Positions 22,421 through 33,216 of a DNA stretch of 64,000 bases are shown piece after piece. The notes under the pieces are model-generated. The model had not been told where the DNA came from and did no database searches. It saw only the letters and a program-made list of their open reading frames with translations. The translations under genes were made by a program, and so were the position numbers. This DNA comes from Rhodamnia argentea (taxonomy: Eukaryota > Streptophyta > Magnoliopsida > Myrtales > Myrtaceae): the NCBI RefSeq assembly GCF_020921035.1, contig NC_063150.1:27885826-27949825 (forward strand), written 5' to 3'. How positions within the stretch are numbered: the first letter of the stretch is position 1; the number at the start of each line of letters is the position of its first letter.

Positions 22421-23959
22421 TTTTTAGTGTGGGGATCCAATTTAACAGGACCAATTTATTCTTAACCTATCCTTAAATCTGTTGAATGAATAAAGCAGAG
22501 TTGGAAAGGTGATTCAGCTATTGCAAAAAACAATTCCGTTGATAACGTATTTCTAATAAGTACTCTGAGCCAACATTAAAAAGATTTCCTACGATATATA
22601 TGTAGGAAATAGAACGAGTTCATGCATGTGTTTACATCAGGCAAAGCAGAAAAAGAAAGAAGAATATACTTTTTGGCCAGAAAGTTGTAGAATTCCTTGA
22701 CTATACCATGCAATTATTATGGAAGGTTCTATCCTTAGCATAAAAAATCATGATGCTAATGAAACTTGAAGTTCAAGAAAAACGTGGGCATGATTCCAAT
22801 CCACTTCATTAACGACCTTTACATTCTCAATTTGTCGCTAGTTTGGCTCCAATAATTATCGGGCGGCCGAAGTCTTCTTAATTTTCTTTCTAATTACCAA
22901 CTCACGTCCAAAGAAGCGGCTTACTTCACAGAGACTCAATAAAGAGAATCGAACATGAGGAAGTGGAAGGTATTGAGCTTGTACAATAGTAGAATGAGTG
23001 GAATGCATAGACCAAAACAATGCCATCCTATTATTTGAGTCAATACAACTCAGTGCTCTCGTCTAGATCTAAGCAAGGCTATCTCGCTCATGGCCGGTAA
23101 GTGCCCGATGATCATCGTTGGCCACAGTAAGGAAAAAAAAAAAAAAAAAGGACTCAATTGGTAAAATTAAAAGATTTAGAATCGAATTGGCAGAAATGCA
23201 TTAGGTTTAGGGCTTTTTAGATAATTTCCCCGATTTAGTGGGAATATGATCCAACACCATTCTACTCAAATATATCCGAACGATTTGTTTACCAAAAGAG
23301 GCCCACTTGGAAAGGAGATTCAGATTGGAAGGGACAAATGGTTCACAGCACATTTCCTAAATACTTTAAGCCCACTTACGGACTTAAAAAGTCTATCAAT
23401 AGGATAGAAGGTTGTCCAACTCTAAGGAAAGGTGGTGATCGAGGAAGTAGTGCCTGCGGTTGTGTTCGTACATGCGTCTATATCAGGCAAACGAGAAAAC
23501 GAAGAAGAATATAATCTATGGTTAAGCAGTTGTAGCTATCCTTGATATCTTGGATCATACCTGCAATTATTGGGGAAGGTACTGTTCTTAGCATTAAAAG
23601 ATCATGATGCTAATGAAACTTGAACTAAAGGAAAATGGTGGGCACGATTCGAATCCTCTTCATTGTCCATTCACATTCGCAATTTCTTACAAGCTTGGCT
23701 CTGCATCGATTTTTTCGAAATCGTTTGTGGACGAAAAATGCCTTCTTAATCTCTCTCTAAGCACCTAGATGATGAAGTCTAATTGTCATTATAACTGATG
23801 GAGTAAACTCCATCAGACTTGCTACGATTCAACTGATGTTGCTGGAAATAGACCAAGTCAATGCCTTACTAGCTTGTGAAGTGAAAAAAGCCGAAGAATT
23901 CTAGAATTTTTTTCTCTGAATATTTAGGACCAAGGTATAATATCCTAGCATTCTTCTCT
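22421..23959. repeat. Mosaic of dispersed blocks
   Basis: No gene. Pieces of the sequence at 32010-32570 occur here split in two (22440-22620 and 23235-23610), sharing GTTGGAAAGGTGATTCAGCT, GAGATTCAGATTGGAAGGGA and GTTCGTACATGCGTCTATAT. Pieces resembling the upstream flank of the small-protein genes (TCATGATGCTAATGAAACTT, then AATGCATAGACC or AATAGACCAAGTC) occur near 22740-23030 and 23600-23850. This is a patchwork of duplicated fragments. Confidence 0.6.
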
Positions 23960-24059
23960 TCCAAGCAATGGATCTATCGTTGGGACCCTTAGGATATGGG
24001 TACCACCTAGGAGCCTTCCTTTATTCCTTCTACATTTGCATGGCACTTTCCATAAGCTC

Positions 24060-24066
24060 TATATAA
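24060..24066 (+). promoter_or_regulatory. TATA box of small-protein gene 1
   Basis: TATATAA within AGCTCTATATAAACTGATCT, 111 bp before the ATG. The same core with flanking TTTCCAT-AGCTC and TGATCTTTG is found at all four loci of this family. Confidence 0.8.
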
Positions 24067-24170
24067 ACTGATCTTTGCCTTCAAACTCAAACCACAAGAG
24101 AGAAACCAATACAAAACCCTCGCATAAGTTTCTAGGTTATCTCACTCTCCTCCTTCTAACTCACCCTCAA

Positions 24171-24407
24171 ATGGCACCTCATGCCGATCGCCTTGCCGAT
24201 ATTGGAAGGGAGGGTTTCGATCTAGTGGACAGATTTTATGGTGGAGGGACATCGGGTCATGCACCAAAGAAGCAAAACAATGTCCCACAGCAGCATGCTT
24301 CCGCTCCCAGCGACGAGAATGTGATCGACAGCAAGACGGCCGCCAAAAAATACAAAGGAATGGCGTTCACGCAGTACTACAAGAAGTTTGCGGGCCCGCG
24401 GTTCTAG
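24171..24407 (+). CDS. Small protein of unknown function, family copy 1
   Basis: Intronless frame of 78 residues starting at the first ATG after the TATA box. I do not recognise the family by name. Conserved blocks across the four loci are DRLADIGREGFDLVDRFYGG at the N-terminus, a variable middle rich in Gln, Pro and basic residues, VIDSKTAAKKYKG, and a C-terminal aromatic-basic tail (QYYKKFAGPRF). No signal peptide or membrane segment; the protein should be soluble and basic. A possible in-frame TTG extension to 24075 would start only 15 bp after the TATA box and is rejected. Followed by an AT-rich 3' flank. Shared frame and promoter with the copy at 26814 support a real gene; a tissue or stimulus cannot be read from the sequence. 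Confidence 0.75.
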   Translation: MAPHADRLADIGREGFDLVDRFYGGGTSGHAPKKQNNVPQQHASAPSDENVIDSKTAAKKYKGMAFTQYYKKFAGPRF

Positions 24408-26698
24408 GTTCTAGGCTTCTAGCGCTGTAAAAATGTAATGGTTTGAGTTACTCCCTAGAAGGTAGAGGTAAACTGGATGAACAAGCCCTTGTCGCGGTTT
24501 TCGTCATGTTAGTCATTTCGAACTCTAGTAGTGTGTTTATGTATACCGTTTGTTTTCCGGCTTTCTGAAGTTCAGTTGTGTACTTGGATGTGTCTAAGCT
24601 AGTAATTGAACCTGTTTTATACTAAACATTCCGCCTTTTCTTCCTCCTTTTGGTTAAATTTATGGCAATCTATGTTGTAACTGTTCGCTTGATTGGTGTA
24701 AAAGGAAGATTTTAATCGTTTTCAAAGTGAACAACCGCAACTGACTGCAATCGTTTTCAAAGTGAATGATCGCCACTTAAAGAAGCTGCCAAGGTTCTGG
24801 TCCAAATACTGTCCTAGAACCTGGCAATGGACACTGTGGCTCCAATCTTGAGTTGCTTCTGCAAGATTCAGGTTGTAATCTTGAGTGAGATAGGATAACT
24901 TGCTGAAGCCGAATCATCCAATTACGCAAGATTCAGTAGTAAATCCATCAAGCGCTTGCAGCATATAACTACACAGATGGACCATTCTTTGCTCTATTGG
25001 CACAATTGCATTCTTTTCTTGTCTAGGATGCCAACTACTCTTTTTAGGATCAAATGTCACGGTTATGGCAGTGGAAAAATATGCCCTCTAACTTCCAAGA
25101 TATGTCACAGATTACTCACCTTCTATTCATAAATTACAAGCAAAAGCACGAACTTTACTTTTAGTGAATTTAAGTTGTTCATCTTAACTGAAATAACGAA
25201 AAAAATAAATGAAGGGGGACTCATGGCGCTTATATCAGGTTTACTCTAGGTGGGTCTGAACTCAAATATGCAAAGATCTAATTTCTAGGTTATCAAAACA
25301 GTGCGCATTATCTTTTAGCATGCTTTCCTGATCTACTTTTGACCAGAAAGTTGGATTATGAACTTTTTTACGGTACTTTGTTGAAGTTTCTCCGATCTGT
25401 CGGTACCTGCTGGTGGTGATGATCAACGTACGTCGCTACAAGCAGAATCATTAAATTCTCCGAGAGAGAATCATATGACTGGAAGGCCGTAAAAAAAGAA
25501 TCTTGAAACACTCTGAAAAGTTTCCACCGAGAGACGATCAACTTGGTTAAGCAATATATTTGTTGCGGGCATGCCAAACACTGAAGATCTGAACCGAGAA
25601 GTATAAGTATCTAAACACGTTTCAGCTGTTGCTCGCTCCTCTACTTGCATAAAGACCGGAGGATTCTTTGGATGAATTAAGCTGCTAGACATGGCTTGAC
25701 ACGAACTTTGTAACGCCAATTTTGTTAAATTCAGATCGTGGCTATTACTGGACGTTTGGTTCATTAAAAAGCAGTTTTGACACTATACATGGAAGGGTTG
25801 CACCTCTTAATTCCTACAAGCAGATGCATTATAAACTTACTCTGCTAAGACAACTTACTGAGATCCCTCCAAGAAACTAAATCACTTGACGTTTATCGTT
25901 AATTAAGAGACTGGAGAGCCGCTTTAAAAAACTAGCAGAAGAATAATAAGGGTCGATCTGTCATACAATAAGGGCTTAGCTTGGAATCAAAGCCGACAAA
26001 GTATGTTCTATAGCACAATTACTTTTGTTAGCTCTATAAAAAAAGGCTTGGCTATCATGCAGGAATCATACTTTCCCATTTCTAATACTTAAGCCGATCT
26101 TGAAGACCGTTCTTCCGCGACTTAAGTATGGGACTGCATAGTGTTCACTTTTTTCTTCGGCTAAGTCTACTGTAATAGAAAGAAGTGTAACCTCCCAAAA
26201 AAAAAAAACGACATAATTGTGCACATTTCTGGTGAAAGGATCCTACTAATCTATACTCACTGGAACGGTTGTTTAATTTAATGAAACTCCAAGATGCCAA
26301 TGAAACTTCAGCTGCAAGAAATGCAGGCATACCATTAGTTTCATTTCGTCGATAACCTACATTCCCGAAATATTTTAACTGTATGTTCTCCCATATCAGT
26401 CAAAATGATTTGAAATATCTTCACTTTTGCACTGGTCGAATCATCGACTACATTTGTGGTTACTTGCTTTTATTAGAATCACTTGTAGGAGAATGCATAG
26501 ACCGAGTCCAGGTTGTCACTGAGAAAAGGTACAGATGGAAAAGTTTCTGGTTATGGTCCTAACATCTTTGGGATAGCATCTTCTCAGAAATTATCACTCC
26601 TTTTACAAATGTATGTAGAACTTTGGAATCAATAATGTGGGAACTCATGAGGCCTTGCTTTATTCTTTCTATGCTTTTATGACACTTTCCATGAGCTC
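24408..26698. other. Flank between small-protein genes 1 and 2
   Basis: 3' flank of copy 1, then upstream flank of copy 2. A direct repeat of ATCGTTTTCAAAGTGAA occurs at about 24714-24765. Minus-strand open frames at 25368-25577 and 25471-25764 overlap and have shifted relatives at 47112-47336 and 56354-56593. The shared phrases (VSRWKLFRVFQDSFF-like, SFFTAFQSYDS-like) are conserved because the blocks are duplicated, and frames are not kept, so I do not call a gene. Confidence 0.45.
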
Positions 26699-26706
26699 TA
26701 TATAAA
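26699..26706 (+). promoter_or_regulatory. TATA box of small-protein gene 2
   Basis: TATATAAA within GAGCTCTATATAAAGTGATC, 115 bp before the ATG. Same promoter core as at 24060, 48502 and 55466. Confidence 0.8.
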
Positions 26707-26813
26707 GTGATCTTTGGCCTTCCAACTCAAACAGTAGACACAAACGAGAAGAAAAGCCAGTACCTCGCTTTCTTACTCACTCACTCACCACTCCCATCTG
26801 CGATAAATCTCAA

Positions 26814-27068
26814 ATGGCATCTCCTGCCGACCGCCTTGACAAAGTTGGAAGAGAAGCGTTTGCAATAATAGACAGAATTTACAGCCGAAGGCCCATGGCT
26901 CAAGGAACGAAGAATCGACGTGTCCCACAACAATCCCACGATGCGGTTCGAGACCCAGCGGCTCCTGATCTTGATAAGGTTATTGACAGCAAGACGGCGG
27001 CTGAGAAGTACAGGGGAGTGGTTGTTATGGAGAATTACAAGAGCAAAGTTGCTGGCAGGATTTTCTAG
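26814..27068 (+). CDS. Small protein of unknown function, family copy 2
   Basis: Intronless frame of 84 residues. It keeps the family blocks: ADRLDKVGREAFAIIDRIY at the N-terminus and VIDSKTAAEKYRGVVVMENY near the C-terminus, ending SKVAGRIF. The middle (about 29-55) is basic then polar and is six residues longer than in copy 1. No signal peptide, membrane span or known motif. Closest relative is the broken copy at 48617. Compared with copy 1 the amino-acid changes concentrate in the middle, while the two terminal blocks stay alike, which suggests past selection on the ends. Function unknown. Confidence 0.75.
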   Translation: MASPADRLDKVGREAFAIIDRIYSRRPMAQGTKNRRVPQQSHDAVRDPAAPDLDKVIDSKTAAEKYRGVVVMENYKSKVAGRIF

Positions 27069-28949
27069 ATTCTGTTCTTGTACATGGTTCTAGTAACACC
27101 CTTGTATTCTTGCCAAAAAAGAGAGGAATACCCTAGTATTCTAACGTCTGAGCTCCGACAGGTTCTTTCTGAGCTGTGTCCTATAGATGAGTGCTGCTAT
27201 GTACTTATTCCAAGTCTCCTATGTAATTTAGTTGTGGAGTAAATCCGTTCCGAACAGTAATATAAATAGTTGCCTCATTTGATCGCGGTACTAATTACCT
27301 AAAGCCAGGATCCACGATCAAGTAAGTGCAGACTTGATGTTCAACCAAATGAGGTGCTGTGAATATCTTCACCAAATTAAACAAAACATCATAAAGGCGA
27401 ACCTTTCTCAAAAGAAAAACATGTGGATACCACACTCTAAACTTTCGCGGGAAAATTGTCCAAAAAATATTAAAACTATTGCACTTTTGGCAATTCAATT
27501 CTAAACCTTTTACTTTTGCTGATTGAGCTTTTCATATTTTGCCGATTGAGCCCATCCGGCCAATTTTGTCCAAAAGTTACTGACGTGAACGCCAGTCGTC
27601 CTACTTGACGCGGCCGTTACTAACGTGGACAAATTTAGTGGTATTTAAAAAAAAATTAGGTTTTTGTATTTCTTATCTTTATTTTCTTAGTTTCGTCTTA
27701 TGATTGTGGCCGGAGAGGGCATCATTTCCCTCGCCCAGACCAATACGCCATCGCCCAACCTCGTTGGCCACAATTGTTAAAAAAACAAACAAAGGAAAAA
27801 AAAAAAAGTACTCAAAAAATATTGAAGTATTATTAAAAATTGATCACGTCGAGCTGGTAAATTTGAGGGTTGATAATAAGTAAAACATATAAAAGTTTGT
27901 CACATAATTAGAAAAATTGGTAAATCTAAAATAAAAATAAAAATGTGAAATGGTACTTGATAAGCCAAAACTAATGACTAACTTAATGGGGGAAAAATCA
28001 GTAAGCTACACCAAAAAATAAAGTTGACAAATTTACATGAGAGTCGGAAAATTAAGGGTGTTCCGTACGAGACACAAACAACAATTGGTAAAAAATAACA
28101 AAAGTTGACATATTAACCAAGATGCACACCGGTAAGTAGCTCAAATGAAAATTAAAGCTAAAAATTCGGAAAAAAGTAGGCGAGTCATTTAAATAAAAGT
28201 CGGTAAATTCATACAGGACTAGGAAAGTTAAAAGTATTAATAAGGAAAAAAATAAAAAAAAGATTTTAAAAAAAAAAGTCGAGCATTTGTAAACCAAGAA
28301 CAAGCGTTGATGTGTTGCCAACAAGGTACCCAAAGATTCGGTTAACTGATAACTCTTTCATATTCAAAGATTGTCTGGGAACGGAACCGCAAGTGCTTGA
28401 CTTTGACAGAGCAATCTAAACAGCGATGAGCGCGTAGGAGCGAATCATTTGACTGAGAATTGCTTCTTTTAAGGTTAAATATCCTGTCTGGACCTCATGA
28501 ATTCGCACGAGCTGTTTGACTGCAAAAGTTGGAGATGCTGAGGAAGCTTGTCTGTCTAGAAACAGAATCAGTTCTCAAAAGAGAAGTTGAAGACCGACAG
28601 ACAGGAAGCGGAGGAAAAAGAATCCGAAGACGGTGTGCTCGACCGGAAGTAAAAGCTTGAATTGATTCTTTCTTTGTCATTCTCGAATGCAGTTTTCCCA
28701 TGGCGATGCTTGGTGATCGGTCGCGCTATGACGAAAGCATTGTTTGATCAGAATGCTTGATTGAGCCACTTCTCGTGCTGGATTGTTCAGTAAAAATCCA
28801 GTTTTAGTTCGTTCTCTTCTTTTCTATGGAGAGAATTGTCCTCATGAATTAAAGCATGAGATTAACTAAACTTTATGTGCACGGTACCATCGATATTCCA
28901 TTCTTTAACGCTCAGTTTGGATGGAGGGATTGTATAGGAAAGAATAAAT
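27069..28949. other. 3' flank, dispersed repeat and GGTAAAT-rich array
   Basis: 27450-27830 is a copy of the non-coding repeat described at 21020. From about 27840 to 28330 the sequence is a degenerate array of short AT-rich phrases built on TTGGTAAAT, AAGTTGACA and AAAAGTCGGTAAAT. A related array in opposite phrasing (TTACCAAC, TTTACCGA) fills 48990-49980. No gene is supported here. Confidence 0.5.
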
Positions 28950-29387
28950 GGGATAATTGCCAAAAAATTTTCCTAAATCCATTACAATTCAATCCTGAAA
29001 TATTCAATTGTGCAAATTTAGTCCTAAAACCTTTTAATATTTTGCCAATTGATTCCATCCGACCAATTTAGACCAATAATTGACGTGGACACTAACTGTC
29101 TTGCGGGGCACGATCGGGCCTCACGTGGACATTTTTCTTTTACTTTTTTTAGTTTTTTTCTTTTTTTCCTCTTTCCTTTTGAGGGCCAAGGTGCCATCAT
29201 TGGCTGTGGTCGAGGGCTGCACACACTGGCGTCCTCGCTTTCTCCTCAATTTTAGGTCTAATTTAAATTGTGTCCCAAACTATTTTTTTGTCTAAAATAT
29301 CCTCAACTTCCACTCTAGTCCTAAATCTGCCAATTGTACAAACATCTACATTAGTTTCTTTAAAATTATCAATATCGAGGCCGGTTA
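28950..29387. repeat. Dispersed non-coding repeat copy
   Basis: Another copy of the family at 21020-21400 and 27450-27830 (AATCCTGAAATATTCAATTG, CCAATTGATTCCATCCGACC, then GACGTGGACACTAACTGTC and GGGGCACGATCGGGCC). It lies directly to the left of the TRIM element. Confidence 0.6.
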
Positions 29388-29874
29388 TGTCACAACTCCT
29401 CTAGTCCCGCATTGCTTAGGAGGAGGTCTTGGGAAGCCTTTATAAGGCTTGGGTGCCCTTAGACTTGCAAGACGCGTTTTCTAGGCGTTGTATGGGCGAC
29501 GCTCGGAGGAACAAAACCGTGAGGACTGTGTGTCCAAAGCGGACAATATCTTGCAGAGTGGCGCAACAGAAGCGCGTGGGGCCCAAAGCGGTTACAGTTG
29601 GTATCATAGCCGACCTTTGACCGCGTGTGCCCAGTGCTAGAGGGCACAGGGCCTGCCTTTGAGTTTGTCACAACTCCTCTAGTCCCACATTGCCTAGGAG
29701 GAGGTCTTGGGAAGCCTTTATAAGGCTTGGGTGCCCTTAGACTTGCAAGACGCGTTTTCTAGGCGTTGTATGGGCGACGCTCGGAGGAACAAAACCGTGA
29801 GGACTGTGTGTCCAAAGCGGACAATATCTTGCAGAGTGGCGCAGCAGAAGCGCGTGGGGCCCAATGCCGTTACA
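29388..29874 (+). mobile_element. Complete TRIM retrotransposon (487 bp)
   Basis: Two direct LTRs of exactly 209 bp each (29388-29596 and 29666-29874) begin TGTCACAACTCC and end GTTACA. They flank only 69 bp of internal sequence. A primer-binding site (TGGTATCATAGCC, 29599-29611; one change from the usual TGGTATCAGAG) follows the left LTR by two bases. No protein is encoded; such terminal-repeat retrotransposons in miniature depend on enzymes supplied in trans. Flanking 5-mers GGTTA and AGTTA differ at one base and are the probable target-site duplication. The two LTRs differ at only a few positions, suggesting a fairly recent insertion. Confidence 0.9.
29599..29611 (+). other. Primer-binding site of the TRIM
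   Basis: TGGTATCATAGCC just after the left LTR, complementary to the 3' end of initiator Met-tRNA with a T in place of G at one position. Confidence 0.8.
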
Positions 29875-29879
29875 AGTTA

Positions 29880-30514
29880 GATATTCATTATAAGAACCCG
29901 TGTCTTCGCCATCACTTTTTTTTTTTGTATAGAACAATAGTAGCCTTATGATGTTGATAATCTTGAAGAAACCAGTGATGTTTTTGGGACACACGGGCAT
30001 ATTTGCAAGTAAAGTGAAAGTTGTGGATTGCTTTTAGACAAAAGGAAAGTTCAGGGTAGAATTGGGTTGGACCTAAATTTGGGGTATTTTTAGGAATCAA
30101 CCCCTAAAAATGATCCCAACGGAGTGCTTTTTTTTTTTTTTTGGAGGGGGTATGTGAGCGAGGAAATTTAAAAGTTTGTTTCTAAATTGTCTCATCTTTT
30201 TGTTTGACTTGATGTTACATGTACTTTTTTTTTAAGTTTTGGTAGCTAGAAACTTACAGCACTGCCAAAAGGCTAAACCGTAGCAACGGTTGGAGATCTT
30301 GGTCTGTGCTATTCGGTAATCGGTAGTCGATTTTGATTTGAAGAATCCCAAATCTGCTCTTTGAGCATGTGAGCCATAACCATGTTTTGATGATTTATCA
30401 TGGTATCTGGAGCTTATTTTATTTTATGTTAAAGTTGTTTGAGATTTATATCGTTATTTCTCTCATGTATTTCATGAAAATGAATGAAATGTTCCTTTGA
30501 CCAAAAAAAAAGTA
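29880..30514. other. Intergenic stretch
   Basis: No gene seen. T-rich runs near 29920 and 30128-30142. The rest is unassigned AT-rich sequence. Confidence 0.45.
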
Positions 30515-31390
30515 TAATTGAGGATGATCAATAGTCAATTGAAGTATCAATTTTGACTTCAATTCCAACGCTAATTGATTTTAATATGCCTTCAAGTCTC
30601 AAGGACTTTGCAAAACTCGAGTTACTAAAACAACGCGAAGACAAATAATTGCAATCCAACAAGGAAATTGAAAGGAACTTTATTGGATAAGAATAGATTG
30701 CTTATGTTCTTCGGTGCCATACTAGCTCAATGACTGGAACTGAACATAAACTTCCTAAAGGAAATTAATGAAGTGTGTAGAAAAAGTAAAAAGCTTACAA
30801 AACACAATTGAAAAGATTTTATAATCAAAGACAAGTATTGGAATTAGGAACCTAATCTAATTCAAATTTAAGCGAACTCTTATTCGATCTTCAAAATCTG
30901 ACGGGCTCCACGTGATCTCTGATGCCTTGGTTGACGTTGTGTGATTTTCGCTTGTAATGCATAGCGTAAAATGTTTGCTAAGTGAATTTTTTATTTTATT
31001 CCTTTTGTCTCTTCAATGAGCCATTCGTTATGCGTTATGTTTTCCTTCACAACAATTTCAAACTTCCTCTTAGTTTGCACATTGCTCTAGGGATGATTTA
31101 ATTTGAACTACTCACGATCCTTTAGTTACAGTGATCCCTTTATCGTGGGATCATTCTTGGCCTAGTCTTCAACTTCCTTTCATATTTCAAGTCAATCAAT
31201 CGGCCCCGCGTGCCATGAACTTCATTTAAACTCTTCCCATTGGAAACTCATGATCAATGAGCTTGTCAAACATTCCATCGATGAGCTTTGTTATCCAATC
31301 ATGTTGTTGTAACCTTTATGAACGATGAGCTTATTAGACATTTTATTGAGCAGGCCTTATGGGTGAAGTGTATTTATCATGATCTGGTTT
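30515..31390. repeat. Dispersed repeat, copy 2
   Basis: Diverged copy of 9325-10040 in the same orientation. Shared GAGGATGATCAATAG, CTAGCTCAATGACTGGAACT, GGAATTAGGAACCTAATC, and TGATCAATGAGCTTGTCAAACA against the matching first-copy text. No intact frame. Confidence 0.6.
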
Positions 31391-31660
31391 GGGCCACTTA
31401 TTTATATTTGGACTCAAATTTTTTGCTCGGTGTCAGCACATGGCATTATAGTATAAATTAAGGGTTCAAGTCTGGGTACTTTATCTCAATCTTTTGTTCT
31501 ATTGTATTCCGATTGTTGATTTTCATAGATAAAATAATGTTAAGAAAGGGGAAAGATATGTTGGAAATAAATTGAAGAAGATGAAAATAAGAGTAACTAT
31601 CTGAGGTGCGTAAGTACTATAATATGCCTTGAAGTCTCAAGGACTTGCAAATTCGAGTTA

Positions 31661-32010
31661 CTAAAACCATGCGAGATTTGAAATTTTATTTAAACTCAAA
31701 ATGTTATTAGCTTCTGCCAAGTCCTTCATATCAAATTTAGAAGTCGAAAAGCATTTTGTTCCATTCATAATATCAATGCTTGTATTAAAAATAAGCATAT
31801 CATCAACATCTAAGCTAATAATTTTAGATCCACTGCAATAGTTTTTGATGTATACACATTTATTTACTCCAATTGAGGAAAATCCATTATTAATAGAACT
31901 TGACCAATTTTCCCATGGCATTGTTTTGGTGCCTGCTTTAGACCAGCATAAGCATTTAAGGAGTTTACGAACTTTGATTTCTTGGCTAGGAAGAATGCTT
32001 CCCTTAAATT
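31661..32010 (-). mobile_element. Copia reverse-transcriptase fragment
   Basis: On the minus strand a frame reads VNKCVYIKNYCSGSK, SLDVDDMLIFNTSIDIMN and SKFDMKDLAEANNIL. This is the region around the YVDDM-type active site and the downstream FDMKDLGEA motif of Ty1/copia reverse transcriptase (here VDDM retained). The adjacent FLYGLKQ-type segment lies at 31940-32000 in another frame. Upstream and downstream polyprotein parts are missing. Relative of 21590-22420. Confidence 0.8.
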
Positions 32011-33129
32011 TCTAATGTTTAGCGTGGGAATCTAATTTAACGGGACCAATTTACTCTTAACATATCCTTAAATTTTTTGATTGAAAAAAGGGAAGTTGGA
32101 AAGGTGATTCAACTATTGCAAGACAATTCCGTTCGTGACATATTTTTAATATGTACTTTGAACCGGCCTTAAGAAGATTTCCTACAATTAGAGGGAATAT
32201 GATTCAACACCAATCTCCTAAGATATGTCCGGACAATTTGTTAACCAAAAGAGGCCGACTTGGAAAGGAGATTCAGATTGGAAGGGACAATTGGTTCACA
32301 AAACAATTCCAAAGTACTTTAAGCCCACCTTCGGACTTAAAAAGTTTGTCTAGGATTCATCGACGGGATAGAATGTTGTCTAACTCAAAGGAAAGGTGGC
32401 GATCGAGGAAGTTGTGTTTGTGGCTGTGTTCGTACATGCGTCTATATTAGGCAAAGGAGAAAAGGAGAAGAATCTAATCCATGCGTCTATATCAGGCAAA
32501 GGGGAAAAGAAGAAGAATGTAATCTATGGTTAGGCGGTTGCGGCTATCCTTGATATCTTGGATTATAACTGCAAAGTCTGCAATTATTGGGGAAAGGAGA
32601 TTCAGATTGGAAGTATTTACATTGATCTAATGGCGATTAAGGTTACTTTAAGAGGGAAGCATTGGATTGTGGGTACGAGACTTACGGCGCATCTGTGCCG
32701 CACTTAATCGCTCATCAGATCGGATCAATTTACTTTATTCAAGACATTGTAATCTACTTTTTTTCATGGAAAAAAAAAGTCAACAACGATTTTAAAAGCT
32801 ACTAACCACTTTATGTAATTTCAATGTGAGAAAAAATTACTTTCGTAGTTTTAAAATTATTAACGTAAATGAAAAACTTGCCATGAATAACATATTACAA
32901 TTTATTATCCTAAATGACTGCGCAACGAAATATAGCACTTCCAGTAAGCACGCATCTTATTATTACTATTGCAACCTCCCTAAAAATACTATTTTTTTTT
33001 TTATATATAAGTGGAATGTGCAACTCTAACAAAAAAATACTATTTTTTTTTTTTTTATATAAGCGGACTTTGAAACTCGCCCCGGTTACCGATTGGGGAG
33101 GTAACCACAGCCGACCTTCCCCTCCGCTC

Positions 33130-33137
33130 TATTTATT
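33130..33137 (+). promoter_or_regulatory. TATA-like box of repeated-motif gene, copy 1
   Basis: TATTTATT in CGCTCTATTTATTCAAGCC, 87 bp before the ATG and 39 bp before a CT run. It is identical in the second copy (43363-43370). Confidence 0.5.
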
Positions 33138-33172
33138 CAAGCCACTCCGCTTGCTTCTCCTCGTGCCGCTCG

Positions 33173-33175
<3 letters not shown>

Positions 33176-33206
<31 letters not shown>
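33176..33206 (+). repeat. (CT)n in the 5' leader, copy 1
   Basis: CT run of about 31 bp, 10 bp before the ATG at 33217. The same run stands at 43410-43440 in the second copy. Confidence 0.9.
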
Positions 33207-33208
<2 letters not shown>

Positions 33209-33216
33209 GGTCTGCT

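Larger units (their letters stand above)
24607..28870 (+). repeat. Duplicated block A, copy 1
   Basis: Collinear with 46876-50460, with internal insertions and deletions. Matching anchors are GAACCTGTTTTATACTAAACATTC at the left border (24607 and 46884), GCAAAAGCACGAAC (25141 and 46975), the gene copies at 26814 and 48617, and GCAGAATCAGTTCTC-type sequence near 28570 and 50076. About 440 bp present here (24700-25137) are missing in copy 2. Confidence 0.8.

Noticed and set aside
24075..24170. N-terminal extension of small-protein gene 1
   Set aside because: It would start at TTG, 15 bp after the TATA box, and is not shared by the other copies.
29388..29874. Cassandra-type TRIM carrying a 5S RNA
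   Set aside because: I looked for the 5S internal promoter region in the LTRs and do not see it.
32914..33216. N-terminal extension of the repeated-motif gene
   Set aside because: The frame crosses the TATA-like box and CT leader; the ATG at 33217 is the first that fits both copies.
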